Assembly: GCF_019049285.1 (NCBI RefSeq) | Contig: NZ_JAGMUL010000036.1 | Span: forward strand, 1 to 64,000 | Length of the DNA: 64,000 nt | Source of the DNA: Streptomyces sp. AC550_RSS872 | GTDB lineage: Bacteria; Actinomycetota; Actinomycetes; Streptomycetales; Streptomycetaceae | Direction: 5' to 3' | Part shown: positions 58,030 to 64,000 of the stretch, piece after piece | Numbering within the stretch: the first letter of the stretch is position 1 | Layout of the letters: each line of letters starts with the position of its first letter | Translations under genes and position numbers: made by a program | Notes under the pieces: generated by a model | What the model was told of the DNA's origin: nothing | Database searches by the model: none | What the model saw: only the letters and a program-made list of their open reading frames with translations

Positions 58030-59703
58030 TCAGGCGCCCTGTTCCGCCCATGTGGTGACGCTGTGCTGTGCCTGTGAGTGCTGTTGCCGGCTCACTTCGG
58101 GGCTCGGCTGCGCGGGCAGCACGGGCAGCGCAGGCAGCACGGGCTGCGCAGGCAGCGCAGGCAGCGCAGGCAGCGCAGGCAGCGCAGGCAGCGCAGGCAG
58201 CGCAGGCAGATGCACCGTGAAGACGGTGCGCCCCGGCACGCTGTCCACGGTCACGGCGCCGTCGTGCGCGGTCGCCACGGCCTGCACGATGGCCAGGCCG
58301 AGACCGGTCGAGCCGGAGGCACGCGAGCGCGAGGAGTCGCCGCGCGCGAACCTCTCGAAGACGTGCGGGAGAAGGTCCGGTGAGATGCCGGGGCCATTGT
58401 CCTCGACGTCCACGCACAGCCAGGGGCCCCGCTTTTGAACACGGGCGGTGACCGTCGTACCGGGCGGGGTGTGGTTGCGGGCATTGCCGAGCAGGTTGAC
58501 GAGGACCTGTTGCAGCCGGGCCGCGTCCGCCGACACGAGCGCGGGTTCGTCGGGCAGGTCGAGCCGCCAGTTGTGGTCCGTGCCGGCGGCTCGGGCGTCG
58601 CTGATGGTGTCGACGACGAGCGGGATGAGGTCGGTCTGCTCGAACTGGAGGGGGCGGCCGGCGTCGAGCCGCGCGAGCAGGAGGAGATCCTCGACGAGGA
58701 GGGTCATCCGCCCGGCCTCGGACTCGATACGGCCGAGGGCGTGCTTGGTGTCCGGCCCGACCTCTTCTCTCCCGCGTCGGGTCAGCTCGGCGTACCCGCG
58801 GATGGAGGCGAGGGGCGTGCGCAGCTCATGGCTGGCATCCGCCACGAACTGCCGTACCCGCATCTCGCTCTGCTGCCGCGAGTGCAGGGCGGCGTGGACG
58901 TGGTCCAGCATGCGATTCAGCGCGGCGCCGACCTGACCGACCTCGGTGTGGGGGTCGGTCTCGGACTCGGGGACGCGCTCGTTGAGGTTCACCTCGCCGG
59001 TGTGGAGGGGGAGTTCGGAGACTCGGGTGGCGGTGGCGGCCACCTTGCGCAGCGGGCGCAGGGCGACACCGACGAGCACGGAACCGGCGATGCCGGCGGC
59101 GACGAGACCGGCGGCGGTGACGCTGATCTCGATGAGGATGAGGGTACTGAGGATCTCGGTGACGGACTTGGTGGGGACAGCGACGTAGAAGCTGCCCTTC
59201 GGGCCCTTCGTGTATTGCACGCGGTACTCACCCAGGTCGGTCAAGGTGATCGTGTGCCGGCTCCTGTCACGCGGAACGCGGGCGAGCTCGGATTTCTGTG
59301 TGTCGGTGAGCTCGACGGCTGCGGATTCGGCGTTGAGGCTGTTCGCCGACCGCGTGCTGCGCGCCGCGCTCGAGATCTGACCGCTCTCGCTGACCTCGGC
59401 GCCGATCGAGCCGAGCTCCTGCGGGCCCTTGGTGACGAAGTCGAGTGGGTCGTCGGGCAGCCGGAAGTCCGGGTTGTGGGCCATCCCGGGCGGGCCGCCG
59501 GCGCGCTTCGCAACCTCCGCGACGGTGTCGTTCAACTGGTCGTTCAGACGCTCCCGCATCGCGATGGTCGTCACCGTACCGATCACCGCGGCCACCACGG
59601 CGATCAACACCACGGACGCGACGACGAGTCGCGTCCGCAGGGTGCGCGGCTGCCCCACCAGCCGCTGCCGCTTCTGCGCACGCGTTCGTCGTCGCCCGCT
59701 CAT
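58030..59703 (-). CDS. Sensor histidine kinase with Leu-Pro-Ala repeat tail
   Basis: A 557-residue two-component kinase, MSGRRRTRAQKRQRLVGQPR. Two membrane helices (26-50, 190-215) flank an external sensor domain; HAMP follows (VALRPLRKVAATATRVSELPLHTGEVNLNERVPE), then the H-box DASHELRTPLASIRGY, N-box NLLGNARNHTPPGTTV, G1 DNGPGI, F HVFERFARG and G2 GSTGLGLAI. The C-terminus is a run of LPALPALPALPA from a 9-bp tandem repeat (58147-58209). It overlaps the regulator stop by 4 bases (ATGA), and the GT2 gene follows 14 bases on. Confidence 0.95.
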   Translation of the reverse strand: MSGRRRTRAQKRQRLVGQPRTLRTRLVVASVVLIAVVAAVIGTVTTIAMRERLNDQLNDTVAEVAKRAGGPPGMAHNPDFRLPDDPLDFVTKGPQELGSIGAEVSESGQISSAARSTRSANSLNAESAAVELTDTQKSELARVPRDRSRHTITLTDLGEYRVQYTKGPKGSFYVAVPTKSVTEILSTLILIEISVTAAGLVAAGIAGSVLVGVALRPLRKVAATATRVSELPLHTGEVNLNERVPESETDPHTEVGQVGAALNRMLDHVHAALHSRQQSEMRVRQFVADASHELRTPLASIRGYAELTRRGREEVGPDTKHALGRIESEAGRMTLLVEDLLLLARLDAGRPLQFEQTDLIPLVVDTISDARAAGTDHNWRLDLPDEPALVSADAARLQQVLVNLLGNARNHTPPGTTVTARVQKRGPWLCVDVEDNGPGISPDLLPHVFERFARGDSSRSRASGSTGLGLAIVQAVATAHDGAVTVDSVPGRTVFTVHLPALPALPALPALPALPALPAQPVLPALPVLPAQPSPEVSRQQHSQAQHSVTTWAEQGA

Positions 59704-60452
59704 GACGCCGCGGGCTTGATCAGATAACCGGCACCGCGCCGGGTGTGGATCATCGGCTCCCGTCCGGCGTCGATCTTCCGGCGCAGGTAGGAGATGTAGA
59801 GCTCGACGACATTGGCCTGGCCGCCGAAGTCGTACGACCACACGCGGTCGAGTATCTGAGCCTTGCTCAGCACGCGCCGCGGATTACGCATCAAGAACCG
59901 CAGCAGCTCGAACTCGGTGGCGGTGAGGTGGATGTTCTCCCCGGCCCGCGACACCTCGTGGCTGTCCTCGTCGAGGCTGAGGTCTCCGACGACCAGGACG
60001 GAGTCGGACCGCCGGTCGGCGGCGCCGGACCGCCGGATGAGGCCTCGCAGCCGGGCGACGACCTCTTCCAGGCTGAACGGCTTGGTGACGTAGTCGTCCC
60101 CACCGGCGGTGAGCCCGGCGATACGGTCCTCGACGGCGTCCTTGGCGGTGAGGAAGAGCACCGGTACATCCGGCAACTCCCGCCGCAGCCGCCCGAGGAC
60201 GGCCAGCCCGTCCATGTCCGGCAGCATCATGTCCAGGACGACGGCGTCGGGCCGGAACTCCCGCGCGGTCTGGACGGCACCCGTGCCATCCGCCGCACTC
60301 CGGATCTGCCAGCCCTCATAGCGAAGAGCCATGGACAGCAGCTCGGTGATCGACATCTCGTCGTCCACCACAAGCACTCGGACGGGGCTCCCGTCCGGCC
60401 TCAGCAGTTCGGTGCGCCCCTGGGGCGAGGTCGTGGTCATGCTGGACACCAT
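59700..60452 (-). CDS. OmpR-family response regulator
   Basis: A 250-residue regulator. ATG 60452 (MVSSMTTTSPQGR) is behind GAGGG at 7 bases; ATG 60440 is an alternative. The receiver domain has Asp30/31, the phosphoacceptor Asp74 (VVLDMMLPD), Thr102 and Lys124 (YVTKPFS). The winged-helix DNA-binding domain is complete (HLTATEFELLRFLMRNPRRVLSKAQILDRVWSYDF, VVELYISYLRRKID). It probably controls its own operon of kinase and two glycosyltransferases. Confidence 0.95.
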   Translation of the reverse strand: MVSSMTTTSPQGRTELLRPDGSPVRVLVVDDEMSITELLSMALRYEGWQIRSAADGTGAVQTAREFRPDAVVLDMMLPDMDGLAVLGRLRRELPDVPVLFLTAKDAVEDRIAGLTAGGDDYVTKPFSLEEVVARLRGLIRRSGAADRRSDSVLVVGDLSLDEDSHEVSRAGENIHLTATEFELLRFLMRNPRRVLSKAQILDRVWSYDFGGQANVVELYISYLRRKIDAGREPMIHTRRGAGYLIKPAAS

Positions 60453-60463
60453 GTCGGCGCCCT

Positions 60464-60503
60464 CTGAGAACACGCTTTCTGAAAGCTGTGATTTTCCTGA
60501 GAA
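60464..60503 (-). promoter_or_regulatory. Repeat motifs before the response-regulator gene
   Basis: CTGAGAA occurs at 60464-60470 and again at 60497-60503 (33 bases apart, three helical turns). Between them lies the 13-base palindrome GCTTTCTGAAAGC (60474-60486). The cluster is 12-51 bases before the ATG, the usual place for an autoregulatory OmpR-type site. Confidence 0.4.
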
Positions 60504-60657
60504 ACGCACAGGGGGTTCTGTTGGGAGCGCCTGGGTATGCGAAAACGGCCCAGCGCCTTCAGTGATGGCCTTGACAAGGGGCTTTAAGGCGTCGCCGTCG
60601 CGGGCCCGGAGCCGCTTGAGGCCTTCGGAAGCCGCCCTTCCCCAGATGATGCGTGGC

Positions 60658-61005
60658 TCAACCGGCCTCGACTCCGCCGGCGATGGCGTCGATCTCGGCC
60701 TGGGTGGACGTCGGACCGCCGACAGCTCGCACGAACAGGGACACGGCTACGTCGGCGAAGTCGATCGCCTGCTCGCGGGCGTCCCCGTCGGGGGCGGCGT
60801 CAGCCAGAGACTGGGTCCACCAGTGGCTGAGGAACGCCTCGAACCCGCCGGAGTCCGCCAGGGCGCCCAGCTCGGTACAGAAGTCGGCACGGTGATCGAG
60901 GCGCGGGGCCACTCCGATGCCGTCGACTGTGCGCTGAACGACACTGCCCGTGAATCCGGTGGCTTCCCGGGCCTGGGCAACCGCGTTCTGCCATTCGCGC
61001 GCACG
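60658..61005 (-). pseudogene. Truncated conserved protein, N-terminus lost
   Basis: The frame from about 61005 reads SRAREWQNAVAQAREATGFT, then SVVQRTVDGIGVAPRLDHRADFCTELGALADSGGFEAFLSHWWTQSLADAAPDGDAREQAIDFADVAVSLFVRAVGG and ends IAGGVEAG. Coding bias is strong up to the junction near 61005, where an XRE fragment on the other strand begins. A GTG/ATG-like start at 61038 would lie in the foreign part. I do not recognise the family. Probably non-functional, but a short product cannot be excluded. Confidence 0.55.
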
Positions 61006-61160
61006 GCTGGTGGAACCAGTACCCACAGTTGCAGGCAATGGTCGAGTACGTGGCCCTTGAGGACATCGCGACCAACATCCGGACGTGGCAACTGACCATC
61101 ATCCCCGGCCTGTTGCAGACAGCGGACTACGCCCGGGCCCGGATTCAAGGTGACCGGTAC
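61006..61160 (+). pseudogene. Internal fragment of an XRE/DUF5753 regulator
   Basis: The plus strand reads WWNQYPQLQAMVEYVALEDI, then ATNIRTWQLTIIPGLLQTADYARARIQ, the linker and first conserved block of DUF5753 (compare the intact gene at 24329, VLQTPDYAR). The HTH before it and the rest of the domain after it are missing. It meets the truncated minus-strand gene head to head near 61005. Confidence 0.7.
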
Positions 61161-61461
61161 ATTCGGCGTCGAGGACCGGACACGGCACACGGGCGGCGGC
61201 CACTTCCGCGAGACCCAGCCCTTCTAAAGTTGCGCAGCGTCGGCGTGCCCGGCGGCTACACCCAGCCGGGAAGATGCCGTCATGTGGAACCGCGGCGAGC
61301 GCGTTGAGCGTGAAGGCGCTCCCTGTTCCATAACCGGGGGAAACCCGTGCTGGCCGCCCGTCGCAGTTGCCGTCTCATACAGTCCCATTCACGGCCGTTC
61401 AGCCGAGACCAGGAGTCGGGTGCCGCCCACGGGCCGGGCTACCCACCCGGCCAAAGCCCTC
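61161..61461. other. Gene-free debris region
   Basis: Nothing convincing is encoded. One frame ends GGGHFRETQPF then TAA near 61229 and may be the tail of a lost gene. A short plus frame near 61282 has no family signature. The stretch may be further deletion debris. Confidence 0.35.
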
Positions 61462-62343
61462 TCAGAACAACCCGTCCTGCACCCCAACCCCCCGTCCCTT
61501 GAACTCCCGTACCGGCACAGTCGGTTCCCCCTCCCCACCCGCCGCCACCAGTTCCCACCCCGTCATCAACCGCGTATCAACCACGACCACCCCTCCATCA
61601 CCGGTCTCCACATGCAGATCCGGCCCCGCAGCCGCCACCAACCGCCCGCTCACCGCCCCGCCCGCGACAAGCTCGGTCACCTCCCCGACCGCATCCGGCA
61701 GCTCCGTCAGCCCGAACACCTCGGCGTGGTCGACCGGTTGGCAGGGCTCACGGGCGAGTGACTCAGGCCAGGCGGGAAGGGCCACGGCGCGGGCATGCAG
61801 GTCCTCGACCTCGGCCGCCCGCTCCGCCGCCGAGGTCGGCAACTCGGAGCGCACCGCCCGCTTGTCGGCGTAGGGAATGCGGTCCGGTACCCGGAGGGCG
61901 GCCCGCAGGAGCTCCTCCGTCCGCCGGGCCGCCATCAGGGGGCCGACGCCCAGCCAGCTGAAGCAGACCGCCCCCTGCTCCAGCAGCCGGGCCGAGCCGC
62001 GCTCAAGGGCGGTGATGCCGACCTTGGTCATGCCGGGGCCGAACCAGGCCAGATATACGTGGTACGGACGAGGGTCGTCCGCGATCGTGTCGGCGGCCAC
62101 CGAGTACGCCCGGTCCAGCCGCGCGCACTCCTCGCAACGCGCCCCCGTGCTGCGCCCCGGCACGATCGCCCGCACCGGACAGACGTGCCCCCGCGCTCCC
62201 ACGCACGTCCGCTCTCCCCCTTCGGCGACCGCGAAGGCCACCCGTTTCCCCCAGGTCAGCGTGGAGCGTCGGCCTCCGTCCCACGCCAGTTCAGGGCGGC
62301 CCGCCGACCACCTCAGCCCCGAGCATCTCCATGCTTGTGCCAT
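61462..62343 (-). CDS. DUF2797 family protein
   Basis: A 293-residue protein, MAQAWRCSGLRWSAGRPELA. It shows the DUF2797 pattern: RTCVGARGHVCPVRAIVPG, GARCEECARLDRAYSVAADTI, then PYHVYLAWFGPGMTKVGITALERGSARLLEQGAVCFSWL and MAARRTEELLRAAL. Paired Cys suggest a zinc site, and the VYLAWFG...KVGIT...R block resembles a GIY-YIG-like nuclease core. Function unverified. The C-terminal part (LPTSAAERAAEVEDLHARAVALPAWPESL...) is actinobacterial. ATG 62343. Confidence 0.85.
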   Translation of the reverse strand: MAQAWRCSGLRWSAGRPELAWDGGRRSTLTWGKRVAFAVAEGGERTCVGARGHVCPVRAIVPGRSTGARCEECARLDRAYSVAADTIADDPRPYHVYLAWFGPGMTKVGITALERGSARLLEQGAVCFSWLGVGPLMAARRTEELLRAALRVPDRIPYADKRAVRSELPTSAAERAAEVEDLHARAVALPAWPESLAREPCQPVDHAEVFGLTELPDAVGEVTELVAGGAVSGRLVAAAGPDLHVETGDGGVVVVDTRLMTGWELVAAGGEGEPTVPVREFKGRGVGVQDGLF

Positions 62344-62386
62344 CGCTGTCCGAGATTAGAGGCAGGCACTGACAACGCCCCTTCGG

Positions 62387-62438
62387 CGACCGACTCCGGC
62401 GACCGACTTCAGCGACCGACTTCAGCGACCGACTCCGG
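62387..62438. repeat. 13-bp tandem repeat, four copies
   Basis: CGACCGACTCCGG, CGACCGACTTCAG, CGACCGACTTCAG, CGACCGACTCCGG follow each other without spacing, between the DUF2797 start and the end of the next gene. Confidence 0.85.
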
Positions 62439-62459
62439 CGACGACTTCAACGGCCGTTC

Positions 62460-62828
62460 TCAGCGTCCGGCCTCCGCCGCGGCCGGCTCGGGCTGCCCGA
62501 CCTCCGGGGCCACGACCGCCACCTCAGCGGTACGCCGCCCCCGTCCCGCCAGCCGGCACGCCCAGCACTCCGCATGCCCCGCCCGCGCCGTCAGGTCACG
62601 CGCCCCCATCCGCCACTGCCCCCGCGGCCGTACCCCCGGAGGCTTGCCCCAGCCGGCCAGGTGCAGGGTCCAGGTGACGAGGACGCTCGCCGCCGTGATG
62701 CCGAGTCCGCCCGCGATCAGCGCGGACGACACCATGCACACCCCCGCGCCCAGTACGGCGGAACCGATCGTCGCGATCACGGTTCCGGTCCATCCTGCGA
62801 CCGTATGTCCCTCGTCATACTGGCTCAT
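62460..62828 (-). CDS. HGxxPAAW-like small membrane protein
   Basis: A 122-residue protein, MSQYDEGHTVAGWTGTVIAT. The N-terminal GH-x-x-A-G-W resembles the HG-x-x-P-A-A-W motif of a Streptomyces membrane family, followed by two helices (WTGTVIATIGSAVLGAGVCMVS, LIAGGLGITAASVLVTWTL). The tail (RGQWRMGARDLTARAGHAECWACRLAGRGRRTAE) has a C-x-x-C. Function unknown. It is divergent from the MarR gene. Confidence 0.75.
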   Translation of the reverse strand: MSQYDEGHTVAGWTGTVIATIGSAVLGAGVCMVSSALIAGGLGITAASVLVTWTLHLAGWGKPPGVRPRGQWRMGARDLTARAGHAECWACRLAGRGRRTAEVAVVAPEVGQPEPAAAEAGR

Positions 62829-62857
62829 GTGCCTGCTCCCTCCCGTAGGCAGCGAAA

Positions 62858-62908
62858 CTTTCTCACGACGCGAGAAGTTTAGAGCCTTAATCTCTCACTA
62901 GCTAAGGC
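62858..62908. promoter_or_regulatory. Divergent control region with two inverted repeats
   Basis: TTCTCACGACGCGAGAA (about 62860-62876) and GCCTTA ... TAAGGC (62884-62889 and 62903-62908) lie between the small membrane protein and the MarR gene. The second is within 12 bases of the MarR ATG. The AT-rich block suits a MarR operator. Confidence 0.45.
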
Positions 62909-62919
62909 AATTCGAAAAG

Positions 62920-63417
62920 ATGCAAGCCAAGCCGCCTCGTCCCACCGCCACCCCGGCCCAGGCGCTGGACGCGATGGACTCCCTCATCGCGGCCCACCTG
63001 CTCGGCCAGCAGGAGATGGCCCAGCGGCTGGGCATGAACATCACCGACCTGCTCTGCTTCGGCTGCGTCCTCAAAGCCGGCGAGAACCTCCTCACGGCGG
63101 GTGACCTCGCGGAACACGCCCACGTCACGACCGGCGCGATGACCGGCATCCTCAACCGCCTGGAACGCGCCGGCTTCGTCACCCGCCGCCCCGACCCGAA
63201 CGACCGCCGCCGCGTCCGCGTGGCCGCCGTACCGTCCGCGGTCGCCCAGGTCGAGGCCCTCTACGGTCCCTACTACGCCCGTCTGAACGACCTCTTCGCC
63301 GACTACTCCGCCGACGAGATCGCCGTACTCACGGACTGGTTCACGCGGACGACTGGCCTCGCGCAGGGCTACATCGACGAACTCCGCGACAAGGACCGCG
63401 ACCGGGACAAGGCCTGA
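62920..63417 (+). CDS. MarR-family transcriptional regulator
   Basis: A 165-residue regulator, MQAKPPRPTATPAQALDAMD. The winged helix is complete: MNITDLLCFGCVLKAGENLLTAGDLAEHAHVTTGAMTGILNRLERAGFVTRRPDPNDRRRVRVAAVPSA. The C-terminus is charged (IDELRDKDRDRDKA). No Shine-Dalgarno stands before the ATG except a weak AAAAGA. It may control the divergent membrane-protein gene and itself. Confidence 0.93.
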   Translation: MQAKPPRPTATPAQALDAMDSLIAAHLLGQQEMAQRLGMNITDLLCFGCVLKAGENLLTAGDLAEHAHVTTGAMTGILNRLERAGFVTRRPDPNDRRRVRVAAVPSAVAQVEALYGPYYARLNDLFADYSADEIAVLTDWFTRTTGLAQGYIDELRDKDRDRDKA

Positions 63418-63657
63418 CGAACGTTCTGGTAGGCCCTCGCATGGTGGAGCCTGCCCCACCATCGGTTCGGTAGAGCACTCCATCGTTTCCACGGGCGCAC
63501 AACGGAATCGTTGGCCTCGGTTGATCCCGGCTGAAACCGGTCGACACGGGCTGAAGCCCCGTTGATACCGGCTGAAGCCCGACTGAGGCACCGCTGAAGC
63601 CGCGCCGGGATGAGCTGAGTCCCTCAAAAGGACAGGCCCGCCCGGAAGGAAACCGCC

Positions 63658-64000
63658 ATGGAGTCGCAGCGCCCGTCGATAGCTCGCCGGTCGATGCCGA
63701 GCCGGTCGATACCGAGCCCGTCGGCGGCGAGCCCTTCACTGCCGAGCCCCTCGAAGCCTGCCCCCGTCAGGCCCGGTCCCCTCTCCTCCTTCGCCCGCTT
63801 CGTCGTGTGCGGCGGCGGTGTCGGACTCCTCTCCAGCGCCGCCGTTCCCCTGCTGGCCGCCGCGATGCCCTGGGCGCTGGCGAACGCCCTGGTCACCGTC
63901 GTCTCCACCCTCCTGTGCACCGAGCTGCACGCCCTGTTCACCTTCGGCACCGGACGCCGTCCGGGCCTGCGGCAGCATCTCCAGTCCTCCGGGTCGGCCG
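63658..64000 (+). CDS. GtrA-like membrane protein (partial, runs off right edge)
   Basis: The first 114 residues, starting MESQRPSIARRSMPSRSIPS with a Ser/Pro-rich leader, lead into FARFVVCGGGVGLLSSAAVPLLA and ANALVTVVSTLLCTELHALFTFGTG. The RF-x-x-x-G-x-x-x-x-x-x-S and the TELH-x-x-F-T-F pattern resemble GtrA, a small four-helix protein of polyprenol-linked sugar flipping. GGAAGGA lies 7 bases before the ATG. The 3' end is outside the window. Confidence 0.65.
   Translation, partial: MESQRPSIARRSMPSRSIPSPSAASPSLPSPSKPAPVRPGPLSSFARFVVCGGGVGLLSSAAVPLLAAAMPWALANALVTVVSTLLCTELHALFTFGTGRRPGLRQHLQSSGSA

Overview
The window is high-GC actinobacterial DNA, almost certainly a Streptomyces chromosome. 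Evidence: very GC-rich third codon positions, frequent GTG starts, 4-bp ATGA/GTGA gene overlaps, a dnaX/SRP-RNA locus, a paired SigF/SigN-type sigma-factor locus, XRE-DUF397-DUF6879 families, a pSAM2-like integrative-element remnant and a DmdR/IdeR-type iron box. From memory (not checked), the order of dnaX ... upp, tadA, sigF, sigN follows the S. coelicolor core around SCO4067 to SCO4034, read here in reverse.

Layout. 1-1945: dnaX (partial), SRP RNA and tRNA-Ser(GGA). 1964-4600: scar of an integrative conjugative element (broken integrase, fragments of xis and tra) fused to a truncated IS5-family transposase. 4600-9640: small accessory genes (membrane protein, GYD protein), a helicase-associated WYL-type protein and a VapBC pair; the last two are flanked by 17-bp direct repeats. 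9640-14490: SpoIIE-type phosphatase, Fpg/Nei glycosylase and a double TerD protein. 14538-21350: galactoside operon (binding protein, two permeases, GH36, GH42). 21351-23300: CopC-CopD copper protein.

23370-25950: an anti-sigma ATPase and an XRE/DUF5753 regulator, both cut at the N-terminus and joined head to head, then DUF397, an intact XRE/DUF5753 gene and DUF6879. 26370-29080: a small three-gene set ending in a methyltransferase, a hypothetical gene and a secreted protein. 30343-35330: SDR, DUF985 cupin, siderophore-type N-acyltransferase and penicillin-acylase-family hydrolase as one overlapping operon, divergent from a siderophore-interacting flavoreductase across one iron box. 35340-38800: minisatellite, HhH-GPD glycosylase, HdeD-like membrane protein, small proteins and a dispersed-type intergenic repeat.

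38900-45900: core genes: LytR_C protein, upp, tadA and partner, tRNA-Ser(CGA), Dabb protein, two SigB-family sigma factors, lipoprotein. 46100-50070: MarR regulator, an MFS exporter fused to carboxypeptidase-regulatory-like repeats, and a YceI protein carrying the same repeat. 50097-54270: hypothetical gene, DUF6879 remnant, PPOX protein, TetR regulator and a second MFS exporter with a phased operator array. 54339-60452: response regulator, histidine kinase, GT2-GtrA glycosyltransferase and GT39 glycosyltransferase as one overlapping operon. 60650-64000: another deletion scar with an XRE/DUF5753 fragment, DUF2797, a small membrane protein, a MarR regulator and the start of a GtrA-like protein.

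Three themes stand out. First, an iron-controlled acylase plus acyltransferase operon suggests acylation and deacylation of a siderophore. Second, mobile and regulatory modules have decayed repeatedly (integrative element, IS, two broken XRE genes, one DUF6879 remnant). Third, short tandem repeats have expanded in many genes. All names rest on reading the translated sequence; no database search was possible.
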